Source: Hyphomicrobiales bacterium (GTDB lineage Bacteria > Pseudomonadota > Alphaproteobacteria > Rhizobiales > JACESI01). Taken from it: a stretch of DNA of 64,000 bases. Shown one piece after another: positions 17,659 to 25,439 of the stretch. The stretch covers positions 248,001 to 312,000 of the forward strand of contig JACESI010000002.1 of assembly GCA_013911885.1 (NCBI GenBank). Reading direction: 5' to 3'. The translations under genes were made by a program, and so were the position numbers. The stretch's first letter is position 1. Each line of letters opens with the position of its first letter. The notes beneath the pieces are model-generated. The model saw nothing but the letters and a program-made list of their open reading frames with translations, did no database searches and was not told the DNA's origin.

Positions 17659-17687
17659 AATATACTACAATTTAATCCGATATTAAC
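17659..17687 (-). promoter_or_regulatory. Minus-strand promoter with overlapping TTAA-N7-TTAA (CtrA-box) site
   Basis: The perfect site TTAA-N7-TTAA occupies 17672-17686 and is followed by C on the plus strand. On the minus strand its first half overlaps a -35 hexamer GTTAAT (17687-17682). Exactly 17 bases later comes TATATT (17664-17659), five of six to the -10 consensus. This is the geometry known for CtrA-activated promoters. Confidence 0.55.
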
Positions 17688-17729
17688 TGTGAATATTCAT
17701 CGTTAATCGACACGAGATCCTTAACACAA

Positions 17730-17766
17730 CAGGCCTATCAAGCCTCAGGTCTTGTGATAAGGCCTG
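17730..17766. repeat. Inverted repeat just past the pleD stop
   Basis: CAGGCCTATCA pairs with TGATAAGGCCTG with one bulged base and a 14-base loop, 15 bases past the pleD stop. It may be a 3' stem of the pleD mRNA; no T tail is present. Confidence 0.35.
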
Positions 17767-17781
17767 ATATTCAGCGTGGAC

Positions 17782-19161
17782 TCAGGCAGCGATTTCGAAA
17801 TTCACCCGGTTGCGTCCTTCGGCCTTGGCGTTATAGAGCGCCTCGTCCGCGCGGATAAGCAGTGTTGCGGGTGTATCACCCGGTCCTGAATAACAAGCGA
17901 TGCCGATACTGGTCGTGATTGTCGTTTCCTCGCCTGCCTCATTGATCGCAAATGGTCGGCGTGCCACGACACTGCGAATCCGTTCGGCCACGGAATAAGC
18001 AAGTTCGCGGTCGGTCTCCGGCATGATCACGACGAATTCCTCACCACCGAGACGGCAGGGCAGATCGATCCGGCGCACATTATCAGCAATGCGCTTGGCG
18101 AAATCACGCAGGACCGCATCGCCGCCGGCATGGCCGAAACGGTCGTTCACCGCTTTGAAATAGTCGATATCGAGGATCAATACCGAGAGCGGCGTAGCCT
18201 TGGTCTCAGCGATTTTCACGTGGTTGGCGAGATGCGTCTCAAGATAACGGCGGTTGTAAAGCCCCGTGAGAGCATCCTTGACCGCCATTTCCATCGTGTT
18301 TTGAACGCTCTCGCGCAGGAAGTCGGAATAGCGTCTACGGCGAAGCTGCGTCATGCAGCGCGCGGCGAGTTCGTTTGCCTCGACCGGGCGGCGGACAAAA
18401 TCATTGACCCCGAGATCAAGCGCACGGGTCAGGCGGGTATCGTCTTTCTCATCCGAAATTGCCAGAAGCGGCAGGCTTCGGCTCGGTTCCAGCTGACGGA
18501 TCTGCGAACAAAGGCGCAAGCCGTCAAAGCCGCGAAGATCAAGATTGACGATGGCAAGGACCAGATCATTCTCTGTCGCGCGTTGAAGCGCGCGCTCAGG
18601 ATCGGCTTCAACCACAACCTGATAGCCGACGCGCGTCAGCGTTGCGCGAATGCGTGCCGCCGAGGCTTCCCGATCATCGACGACAAGCACGGCTTCCTCT
18701 GGCGTGGGTTTTGCGAAAACCCGCTCGAAGAGCAATTCCATGTGAACATCGTGGGCCGTGAGCGCGCGCATCCGCAATTCGTCCACGAGCAGCTTGACCC
18801 GGAGCAGGCTCTTGACACGGGCCATGAGTTCGATCTCGCCAACGGGTTTCGTCAGAAAGTCGTCAGCCCCCGCCTCGAGGCCCTGGATACGCGCTTCTGT
18901 TCCGTCAAGCGCGGTGATCATGACAATGGGAATGTGCAGGGTTTCGGTCTGGCTTTTGAGATTGCGGCAGACTTCGAAACCGTTCATTCCCGGCATCATC
19001 ACGTCGAGAAGCACCAGATCACAGTCGCCCTTGCGGCAAATCTCGATCGCCTCCTCGCCGTTATGCGCGGCCACGGTCGTGTAGTACTCAGCCGAAAGCC
19101 GCGCATCGAGAAGTTTAATATTGGTCGGATTGTCGTCAACGATCAGAATACGGCCGGTCAT
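17782..19161 (-). CDS. pleD: PleD-type diguanylate cyclase (REC-REC-GGDEF)
   Basis: 459 residues that make cyclic-di-GMP when phosphorylated. REC1 (residues 1-120) has the phospho-acceptor D53 in LVLLDVMMPG. REC2 (about 155-270) has Asn206 where the acceptor Asp would be, so it should act as a dimerisation adaptor. The GGDEF domain starts near residue 295, with the active site GGEEF at 372-376. The inhibitory I-site RxxD is intact at 363-366 (RRID). In Caulobacter, PleD is activated by phosphorylation and drives the swarmer-to-stalked transition. It lies 44 bases after divK on the same strand, so the two form an operon. Confidence 0.96.
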   Translation of the reverse strand: MTGRILIVDDNPTNIKLLDARLSAEYYTTVAAHNGEEAIEICRKGDCDLVLLDVMMPGMNGFEVCRNLKSQTETLHIPIVMITALDGTEARIQGLEAGADDFLTKPVGEIELMARVKSLLRVKLLVDELRMRALTAHDVHMELLFERVFAKPTPEEAVLVVDDREASAARIRATLTRVGYQVVVEADPERALQRATENDLVLAIVNLDLRGFDGLRLCSQIRQLEPSRSLPLLAISDEKDDTRLTRALDLGVNDFVRRPVEANELAARCMTQLRRRRYSDFLRESVQNTMEMAVKDALTGLYNRRYLETHLANHVKIAETKATPLSVLILDIDYFKAVNDRFGHAGGDAVLRDFAKRIADNVRRIDLPCRLGGEEFVVIMPETDRELAYSVAERIRSVVARRPFAINEAGEETTITTSIGIACYSGPGDTPATLLIRADEALYNAKAEGRNRVNFEIAA

Positions 19162-19205
19162 TTACGGAATTCCTGTCTGCACTTAACATTCATCATGAGC
19201 CAACC

Positions 19206-19577
19206 CTACGCTTCGCCGAGATAACTACGCATCGTCTCAAGAAATTTCGAGACAGAAATCGGTTTTGAAATGTAGGCCTCGCAACCGCCCTGCCGGATGC
19301 GCTCTTCGTCGCCCTTCATGGCGAAGGCGGTGATGGCGATGACCGGAATATGCCGGATTTGCAGGTCTTCCTTGATCCATTTTGTAACATCAAGCCCCGA
19401 TACTTCTGGCAATTGGATGTCCATCAGGATGAGGTCCGGCATATGCTTTCGCGCAAGATCGCACGCCGCCATGCCATTGTTGGTTTCGATCGTCTCGTAT
19501 CCCTGAGTCTGCAACAAATCATGAAAAAGCTTCATGTTGAGCTCGTTGTCTTCCACGATCAGGACCTTTTTTGGCAT
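19206..19577 (-). CDS. divK: Cell-cycle single-domain response regulator DivK
   Basis: 123-residue stand-alone receiver domain. The acidic pocket is in [10 protein letters not shown]53 in [13 protein letters not shown] is the phosphorylation site, and KPIS carries the conserved Lys. The sequence and the pleD neighbour make DivK the clear assignment. In related bacteria, phosphorylated DivK controls the DivL-CckA pathway and so lowers CtrA activity. The upstream region toward the DUF3572 gene contains two palindromic elements. Confidence 0.96.
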   Translation of the reverse strand: MPKKVLIVEDNELNMKLFHDLLQTQGYETIETNNGMAACDLARKHMPDLILMDIQLPEVSGLDVTKWIKEDLQIRHIPVIAITAFAMKGDEERIRQGGCEAYISKPISVSKFLETMRSYLGEA

Positions 19578-19614
19578 TTGTCGGTCGCTCCAGGTTAACG
19601 CAAGCAGTCATCAT

Positions 19615-19640
19615 TCAGCCTATCATGAATTGATAGCTGA
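19615..19640. repeat. Inverted repeat upstream of divK
   Basis: CTATCA and TGATAG flank TGAAT; outer TCAG/CTGA bases extend the stem to ten pairs with one bulged C. It lies 38 bases before the divK start, so it could be an operator or a leader stem. Confidence 0.35.
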
Positions 19641-19660
19641 ATTTCCTTTCATAAACGGAA

Positions 19661-19672
19661 ACAAACGTTTGT
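19661..19672. promoter_or_regulatory. Perfect 12-base palindrome ACAAACGTTTGT
   Basis: A fully symmetric 12-base site with a central CG, in the divergent divK/DUF3572 region. Central-CG palindromes of this kind are typical of LacI/GalR-type regulators. No regulator gene is nearby. Confidence 0.35.
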
Positions 19673-19704
19673 ATTGTCCTTATAAATTAATATGAGTTGT
19701 TATC

Positions 19705-19986
19705 ATGACACCGGAAGAAGCTGATGGCATCGCCGCCGCCGCCCTGCACTATATCGCCGCTGATCCGGCCCTCCTGACCCTGTTCATCGATCATACGGGC
19801 CTTAGCCCCGCCGATCTTCGCCTTGCAGCGTCTCAGCCCGGCTTTTGGGCGGCAACGCTCGGCTTTCTTCGCCAGAGTGAGGCAGAATGTCTGGTTTTCG
19901 CAAGCAATCTCGCGCTCGACCCGCACGACCTTGCCCAGGCGCAACGTCTGCTTGAGGGCGGTCGGCAGGAAATGGAAGGAGACTGA
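19705..19986 (+). CDS. DUF3572 family protein
   Basis: 93 residues, mostly helical, of a small alphaproteobacterial family without known function. Recognisable features are the N-terminal AAALHYIAADPALLTLFI, the LSPADLR turn and the C-terminal VFASNLALDPHDLAQA. It is divergent from divK, an arrangement seen in relatives, which hints at but does not prove a cell-cycle link. A convergent gap of 194 bases follows, in which I see no gene or terminator. Confidence 0.85.
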   Translation: MTPEEADGIAAAALHYIAADPALLTLFIDHTGLSPADLRLAASQPGFWAATLGFLRQSEAECLVFASNLALDPHDLAQAQRLLEGGRQEMEGD

Positions 19987-20180
19987 CGCGGTGGACCGGC
20001 ACGCTTCATATAGGTGAGACGGCACTTGATGGGATTATCGCCGGAAAGCCGCAACTGATCATCGATATCGATCTGCATTTGATGGCAGACGGGGATGACT
20101 GCCAACGCCGCAGGCTGGCCTGGTCTCACCCCTATTTACCTTTGTTGGCTTTGAGGTATGGGCGCGCAGCAACTGGCTGG

Positions 20181-21746
20181 TTAAGCTGCTTTCTGCTTGC
20201 TGGCACCCGGTTTTGCTTTCGGACGTATCGCCACCATCAGAGGTTCAATGGTAAGCGGCGGGCCGAAATTCAGGCCTGCTCCCACGCGAAAGCCGCTGCC
20301 AATGGCCTGATCGACCATTTTCTTGTGATCAAGGCCGATGGCGAGGGTGCTGATATGCAATTGCTCGCTCATGCTGAGCACAATCTCGCCGATCCAGTTG
20401 ACAGCATCATCCGCCTCCGGCAAATCGGCGAAATTCACGACAAGCTGGTGATAGGGCCAGGCCCACATGTCGGATAGCATGGAGAAGCGGACACTGCCGC
20501 AATCAATGGCAAGATTGACACCGGCGGTCGCGACCTGCTCAAGCGGGCGGTAAAGATCCGGATCGACACCGCGATCGGGGGGCCAGCGCATCAGCAAGGT
20601 GAGGTTCGGATAATTGATTTTCTTCAGCTGATCAATAATAGCGCCGCGCTGGGCCGGGTTCACGACATCTTCGCCCTCAACCTCGATCACCACATGAAAC
20701 ACGCGGCGCTTGCCCGCAAACTCGCCGATTTCCTTCCACATGGTGGCAAGGATCATGTCGACGCCGGGCTTTGCCTCCGGGTAAGAATCGAAAAGCTTAT
20801 GATTGGTGCGAACAAGAACGCCCACAAGCAGTTTTGAATCGAGATCAATAAGCGGCTGATACCACATGGCAAATTCAAGCCGTGCCTTTTCGATTGCAAT
20901 CAGACGCTTGCGGCGGGCACGGACGACGGCGAGCTTGCGATAGATGTGGCTCGTTACAACAACAAAGACAAGAACTCCGAGGCAGGCGAATACAATCACG
21001 ATGAAGGTGGTGCGCAGATCGCCCGCCCAGTCGCGCGCGGCACGCTCGTCAAGTACCATGGAGAGCTTGACCGGGAAGCGGCCCGACTGCCGCTCGAGGA
21101 CTATGCCCTGCCCGACAAAGCCGGCATTCAGCGCCGAACCGGTGAGCGAATGCCAAAGCCCGCCATTTGGCAGCACCAGATCGATCTGCGCATAGGCTGA
21201 CATAAAATCGGGAAGCAGCATGGCCGCGAAGCGACTATTCGAGACGATGGAAAAAATCCGCACGCCATCACGCGCTGTCTTGATCAGAATCGGCAGCGAG
21301 CCCTGCCCATCGCGCAACTCCGCAAATTCGATCTTGTGCGACTGGATTTCGCCGCGTTCGGGGAAGGACAGTTCGCCATACTTCCCGTCGCCGATTGCGC
21401 AGGCAATCTTGCCGTCCGCAGCGATGACGCCCATGGCGAGAATATAGGAAGTTCGCGCTTCGTGGCGCCGAAGAACCAGCAGGTCCGGCGCAAGGCAAGA
21501 GCCACCGGTCTCCTGAAGATAGCTGTCCATGATGCGTTCAGTCTCAGCGAGAACATCCTCGACTTCGGCCAAGTAGAAATCAAGAACCCGTGTCGATTGC
21601 TCGCGCGCAGTCTTTTCGCCTGCAAAATACGTAAAGCCATAGGCAAGCAGCATCGGGCAGACCATTGCGAGAGCAAGCCACATCATGCCGGCTGACATCA
21701 AGAACGACCTCAGTGAGATTAGTTTTGACGGCGGCGGCGTCTTCAT
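20181..21746 (-). CDS. Degenerate CSS-motif/EAL-domain membrane protein
   Basis: 521 residues with two membrane segments (about 20-41 and 247-265) flanking a periplasmic domain. That domain has C84 and C116 and resembles the CSS-motif sensor of cyclic-di-GMP phosphodiesterases. The cytoplasmic domain aligns with EAL domains (EFAMWYQPLIDLDSKLLVG) but lacks catalysis: EAL is GVL (309-311), the DDFGTG loop is DCGSVR (415-420), EGVE is GLDH, and QGYLF is missing. It should not hydrolyse cyclic-di-GMP and may bind a partner instead. The ATG at 21746 follows a GGGGAG site; an upstream TTG at 21797 is less likely. The stop of an intact EAL gene lies 40 bases upstream. Confidence 0.85.
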   Translation of the reverse strand: MKTPPPSKLISLRSFLMSAGMMWLALAMVCPMLLAYGFTYFAGEKTAREQSTRVLDFYLAEVEDVLAETERIMDSYLQETGGSCLAPDLLVLRRHEARTSYILAMGVIAADGKIACAIGDGKYGELSFPERGEIQSHKIEFAELRDGQGSLPILIKTARDGVRIFSIVSNSRFAAMLLPDFMSAYAQIDLVLPNGGLWHSLTGSALNAGFVGQGIVLERQSGRFPVKLSMVLDERAARDWAGDLRTTFIVIVFACLGVLVFVVVTSHIYRKLAVVRARRKRLIAIEKARLEFAMWYQPLIDLDSKLLVGVLVRTNHKLFDSYPEAKPGVDMILATMWKEIGEFAGKRRVFHVVIEVEGEDVVNPAQRGAIIDQLKKINYPNLTLLMRWPPDRGVDPDLYRPLEQVATAGVNLAIDCGSVRFSMLSDMWAWPYHQLVVNFADLPEADDAVNWIGEIVLSMSEQLHISTLAIGLDHKKMVDQAIGSGFRVGAGLNFGPPLTIEPLMVAIRPKAKPGASKQKAA

Positions 21747-21786
21747 GAGGCTGCTCCCCATGCCGTATATTGATGGCGAAAAGGCA

Positions 21787-23415
21787 TCATGCGGCAACCG
21801 TCACTGGGCGCGATTGATGTTTGATGCGGGCTTTGCGACGTTCTTCCGGTCGTTTCGACAGAGGCACCATTTTTTCGATCAGGCGCTTGTAGGTTTCCCC
21901 CGGCAATGGTTTGGCGAAGAGATATCCCTGCGCCAGCCGCACACCCTTTTCTCGAAGATATTCGACCTGCTGCTGTTCTTCGACGCCTTCGGCGACGACT
22001 TCCATGCCAAGACTTTCAGCAAGGCTGATCAGACTGTCCACAATCGGCGCGGAGAGTGAGTCGGTTCCGATCGCGTCAATGAAAAGTTTGTCGATCTTGA
22101 TCACGTCAAGGCCGAGCTGCTGAAGATAGGCGAGGCCGCCATGACCGGTTCCCGCATCGTCAAGCGCCACTTTCGCACCGAGCGAACGCATATTGCGGAT
22201 CACAACGCGGGCGCGTTCGATATCGTTCAGCGGCTGGCGTTCGGTCACTTCGAACATCAACTGTTTGTAGCTGATTTTGCTCGGGCCGAAAATCGCCTTG
22301 ATATCCGCGATGATATCAAGATTTTCGAAATGATCGTCGAAAAGGTTGATGCCGAGCTTGAGTGACGGGCGGTCCTCGTGCAGGTCCTCCATCTCGTCGG
22401 CGACATAGCGCATCAGGGCACGGGTCATCGGAATGGCAAGCCCGGTCGCCTCGGCAAGGCTGATAAAGGCACCCGGTGGCAAGATCGTGCCATCCGGTTT
22501 GCGCCAGCGGATCAGCACCTCACAGCCCATCAGCGCGCCGGTCTGCACATCGATGGTTGGCTGATAATAAGGAATGAATTCGCCATTCCTGATTGCGAGT
22601 TCGATTTCATTGGCTCGCTCGCGCTTCGGCTTCAGGGCAAAGAGGGTGAGGCACCACAGAGCGAGACCGAGAATTGTCGCAATAGCCATGGACTTCCCGT
22701 AAAGCTCCGACAGGTCGTCCCAGACGACCGGATAAGGCGCCATGACGGTTACGCGAAACGGAAAGCGGGTGGATGCCAGAGCGGCCGAAAACGTGTCGGG
22801 TCCAAACGGCAGATCTGCCCGCGCGACATCCTGTTCCGGCGCCATATAGAGGATCGTGCCATCAGTGAGCGATGTCAGCGCGACACCCTTCCCGCGCATT
22901 TTCTCGGGAATGATGTCGTCTGCCAGCGCCTCTCCCGGCAGGATTGCGCCAAGCGCATAGCCCGCTCCCAGATCCCATTTCAGCATGGTTTCCAGCTGGC
23001 CACCATCCTGGCGCCGCACAACCTGAATGGTGATATTGTCGGTCTTGCTGCGGATACCGCGGGAATGTTCCAGAAACTTCGCCTGATCACCATATTGATT
23101 GCATAGAATGTCACCTTCCTCGCCGATGATGCCGATTTCCCTCACCCAGAACTGATCATAGATCGCCTTGCGCATCTCGAAGACATCGGTCTCGCTACAG
23201 GTCGTGACGCCGATGAGAGCAAGCTCGGAGAGCACACTGAGGGCACGGTTCACATTGAGTTCGGCGCGCCCGACCATGATCGAGGCAATCGAGCGGACAA
23301 GATCCTGCCCCTGATCGTCGGCGGTCTTCTTCAGCCCGCTGTGCACGGCATAGGCAGGCAGGAACGCAAAGACCGTTCCCGCCAGGAGAAGCAACACTTT
23401 TAAAAGCCGTTTCAT
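21787..23415 (-). CDS. CSS-motif/EAL cyclic-di-GMP phosphodiesterase
   Basis: 542 residues. An N-terminal membrane segment, a periplasmic CSS-like domain with C73 (TTCSETD) and C105, a second membrane segment near 243-261, then a cytoplasmic EAL domain. Catalytic features are kept: EVL at 299-301 (an accepted EAL variant), KLGINL, FEVTER, ALDDAGTGHG with the two Asp at 419-420, IKIDK, VAEGVE and QGYLFAKP. It should hydrolyse cyclic-di-GMP to pGpG. In E. coli CSS-domain enzymes, the cysteine redox state controls activity. A TTAA-N7-TTAA site and a TATCAT -10 lie upstream. It is followed by its degenerate partner. Confidence 0.92.
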   Translation of the reverse strand: MKRLLKVLLLLAGTVFAFLPAYAVHSGLKKTADDQGQDLVRSIASIMVGRAELNVNRALSVLSELALIGVTTCSETDVFEMRKAIYDQFWVREIGIIGEEGDILCNQYGDQAKFLEHSRGIRSKTDNITIQVVRRQDGGQLETMLKWDLGAGYALGAILPGEALADDIIPEKMRGKGVALTSLTDGTILYMAPEQDVARADLPFGPDTFSAALASTRFPFRVTVMAPYPVVWDDLSELYGKSMAIATILGLALWCLTLFALKPKRERANEIELAIRNGEFIPYYQPTIDVQTGALMGCEVLIRWRKPDGTILPPGAFISLAEATGLAIPMTRALMRYVADEMEDLHEDRPSLKLGINLFDDHFENLDIIADIKAIFGPSKISYKQLMFEVTERQPLNDIERARVVIRNMRSLGAKVALDDAGTGHGGLAYLQQLGLDVIKIDKLFIDAIGTDSLSAPIVDSLISLAESLGMEVVAEGVEEQQQVEYLREKGVRLAQGYLFAKPLPGETYKRLIEKMVPLSKRPEERRKARIKHQSRPVTVAA

Positions 23416-23420
23416 CAATT

Positions 23421-23468
23421 AAAAAACCGCCGCATTCAATGATAGGGAAACCCTACGCGGCAGCGGTT
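23421..23468 (-). terminator. rho-independent terminator of aspS
   Basis: Read on the minus strand, AACCGC pairs with GCGGTT and CGC with GCG around an inner TAGGG-TTT-CCCTA hairpin, and six T follow. It lies 43 bases past the aspS stop and just before the EAL gene start, so it separates the two. Confidence 0.75.
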
Positions 23469-23481
23469 AAGACGCCATTAA
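23467..23481 (-). promoter_or_regulatory. TTAA-N7-TTAA (CtrA-box) site upstream of the CSS/EAL phosphodiesterase gene
   Basis: A perfect TTAA, seven bases, TTAA abuts the expected -35 position of a minus-strand promoter whose -10 would be TATCAT (23444-23439, five of six). The start codon is at 23415. The site touches the foot of the aspS terminator. Confidence 0.5.
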
Positions 23482-23510
23482 GCAATCCGGCGCAATTGCG
23501 CCCAATAATG

Positions 23511-25292
23511 CTATTTCTGGACGTTGACGAGGATCGACAATTCGCGCAATTGCTTCATTGTCGCATCATTTGGCGCACCCATCAGAAGGTCCTGCGCCTG
23601 CTGGTTCATCGGGAAAAGCGTGATTTCCCTAAGGTTTTGCGCCCCGCAGAGCAGCATCACGATCCGGTCCACGCCCGCCGCCATGCCGCCATGGGGCGGC
23701 GCGCCATACTGGAAGGCGCGGTACATGCCGCCAAAGCGTTCTTCGAGAACGCTCTCGTCATAACCCGCAATCGCGAAAGCCTTTTTCATCACTTCGGGCT
23801 GATGGTTGCGAATCGCGCCGGAGCCGATTTCATAACCGTTGCAGACGACATCATACTGATAGGCGCCGATCGTGAGCGGGTCGTTGTTTTCAAGCGCGTC
23901 AAGACCGCCGGCGGGCATCGAGAACGGATTGTGGTTGAAGTCGACCTTCTTGTCCTCCTCGTTCCACTCATACATCGGAAAATCGACGATCCAGCAGAAG
24001 GCGAACCGATCCTTGTCGATAAGGCCGAGATCCTCCGCAATGCGCGTGCGCGCGCTTCCGGCGAAGGCGGCAAAGGTCTTCGGATTACCGGCCGCGAAGA
24101 AAACCGCGTCACCAGCCTCAAGCCCGAGTTGCGCGCGCACCGCCTCTGTGCGTTCCGGTCCGATGTTTTTCGCGACCGGACCGGCACCGGAAACAGCGCC
24201 GTCCTCGTCGCGGAAGAAAATATAGCCGAGACCTGGCTGCCCCTCGCCCTGCGCCCAGGAATTCATTCGGTCGCAGAACGCCCGGCTGCCACCGGTTTTT
24301 GCCGGAATCGCCCAGACTTGATTCTTCGGATCGGCATCGAGCATACCGGCGAAGACCTTGAAGCCCGAACCCCGGAAATGCGTGCTCACATCCTGCATTT
24401 CGATCGGATTTCTGAGGTCCGGCTTGTCCGAGCCGTAGGTGCGGATCGCATCGTCATAGCGGATGCGCGGAAAAGACTGCGTGACCGGTTTGCCGTCGGC
24501 AAATTCCTCAAAAATGTCGCGGATCACCGGCTCCATGGTTCCAAGAACATCATCCTGCGTCACGAAGCTCATTTCGAGGTCGAGCTGATAGAATTCGCCG
24601 GGCAGCCGGTCGGCGCGGGGGTCTTCGTCGCGGAAACAAGGCGCAATCTGGAAATAGCGATCGAAGCCGGACATCATGATGAGTTGCTTGAACTGCTGGG
24701 GCGCCTGCGGCAGGGCGTAGAATTTGCCCGGATGCACCCGCGAGGGCACCAGAAAGTCGCGCGCACCTTCCGGCGACGAAGCGGTCAGGATAGGGGTCTG
24801 GAATTCGGAAAACCCGGTTGCTTCCATGCGGCGGCGCATCGCGGCGATGATCTTGGTGCGCTTGACGATATTGCTGTGCAGGGTTTCCCGGCGCAGGTCG
24901 ATAAAACGGTTGCGCAGGCGGATATCCTCGGGATATTCCGGCTCTTCGAAAACCGGCATGGGCAGTTCCCTGGATGCGCCCAGAACCTCGATCTCGGTGC
25001 AGAAAATCTCGATCTCGCCGGTCAGAAGTTTCGGGTTCACCATCGCGGCATCGCGTCGCTTGACCCGCCCGTCGATGCGAACGCACCATTCCGCACGCAC
25101 CTTCTCGACTTCGGCATAGGCAGGCGAATCCTTGTCCGCCACCACCTGGGTCAGGCCGTAATGATCGCGCAGGTCGATGAAAAGAACGCCGCCATGATCG
25201 CGCACACGATGGACCCAGCCTGAAAGTCGAACGGTTTCACCAGCGTGATCGGCGCGCAGATCGCCACAGGTATGGCTTCTATAGCGATGCAT
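23511..25292 (-). CDS. aspS: Aspartyl-tRNA synthetase, probably non-discriminating
   Basis: 593-residue bacterial class II synthetase: N-terminal OB anticodon-binding domain ([13 protein letters not shown]), class II core, and a GAD insertion. Motif 2 surrounds [10 protein letters not shown], and motif 3 is [15 protein letters not shown]. His33 (RDHGG) and Ala83 occupy the positions that are Leu30 and Lys81 in the discriminating E. coli enzyme; His plus a small residue is the pattern of non-discriminating AspRS, which also charges tRNA-Asn for GatCAB conversion. ATG at 25292 matches the family start; the frame extends to 25676 without support. The gene is divergent from rnd. Confidence 0.97.
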   Translation of the reverse strand: MHRYRSHTCGDLRADHAGETVRLSGWVHRVRDHGGVLFIDLRDHYGLTQVVADKDSPAYAEVEKVRAEWCVRIDGRVKRRDAAMVNPKLLTGEIEIFCTEIEVLGASRELPMPVFEEPEYPEDIRLRNRFIDLRRETLHSNIVKRTKIIAAMRRRMEATGFSEFQTPILTASSPEGARDFLVPSRVHPGKFYALPQAPQQFKQLIMMSGFDRYFQIAPCFRDEDPRADRLPGEFYQLDLEMSFVTQDDVLGTMEPVIRDIFEEFADGKPVTQSFPRIRYDDAIRTYGSDKPDLRNPIEMQDVSTHFRGSGFKVFAGMLDADPKNQVWAIPAKTGGSRAFCDRMNSWAQGEGQPGLGYIFFRDEDGAVSGAGPVAKNIGPERTEAVRAQLGLEAGDAVFFAAGNPKTFAAFAGSARTRIAEDLGLIDKDRFAFCWIVDFPMYEWNEEDKKVDFNHNPFSMPAGGLDALENNDPLTIGAYQYDVVCNGYEIGSGAIRNHQPEVMKKAFAIAGYDESVLEERFGGMYRAFQYGAPPHGGMAAGVDRIVMLLCGAQNLREITLFPMNQQAQDLLMGAPNDATMKQLRELSILVNVQK

Positions 25293-25404
25293 GTCTTTGG
25301 TTCCTGAGAGCGATAAACGTTGATGCCGTGAGGTGCACTTGTCGACCCGTTTTGTCAAGACACGGGCCACTTTCACCGCCTCAATCCCTGGCATAACGCC
25401 ATAT

Positions 25405-25433
25405 GAGACAAGCAGAAACTTTTGCGCTATAGA
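25405..25433 (+). promoter_or_regulatory. Candidate rnd promoter implying a leaderless mRNA
   Basis: GAGACA (25405-25410), exactly 17 bases, TATAGA (25428-25433). The A of the rnd ATG is seven bases after the -10, where transcription would begin. No Shine-Dalgarno sequence precedes the ATG. Confidence 0.4.
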
Positions 25434-25439
25434 TTTTTC

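Noticed and set aside
17650..17663. ATATT-TTCG-AATAT hairpin
   Set aside because: It overlaps the -10 box of the small RNA promoter; the symmetry is likely coincidental.
19987..20180. Short frames in the convergent gap after the DUF3572 gene
   Set aside because: No ribosome site, no family pattern, and no length to speak of.
23439..25223. 594-residue open frame on the plus strand opposite aspS
   Set aside because: It lies fully antisense to aspS, has no recognisable motif, and its composition is that of a high-GC shadow frame.
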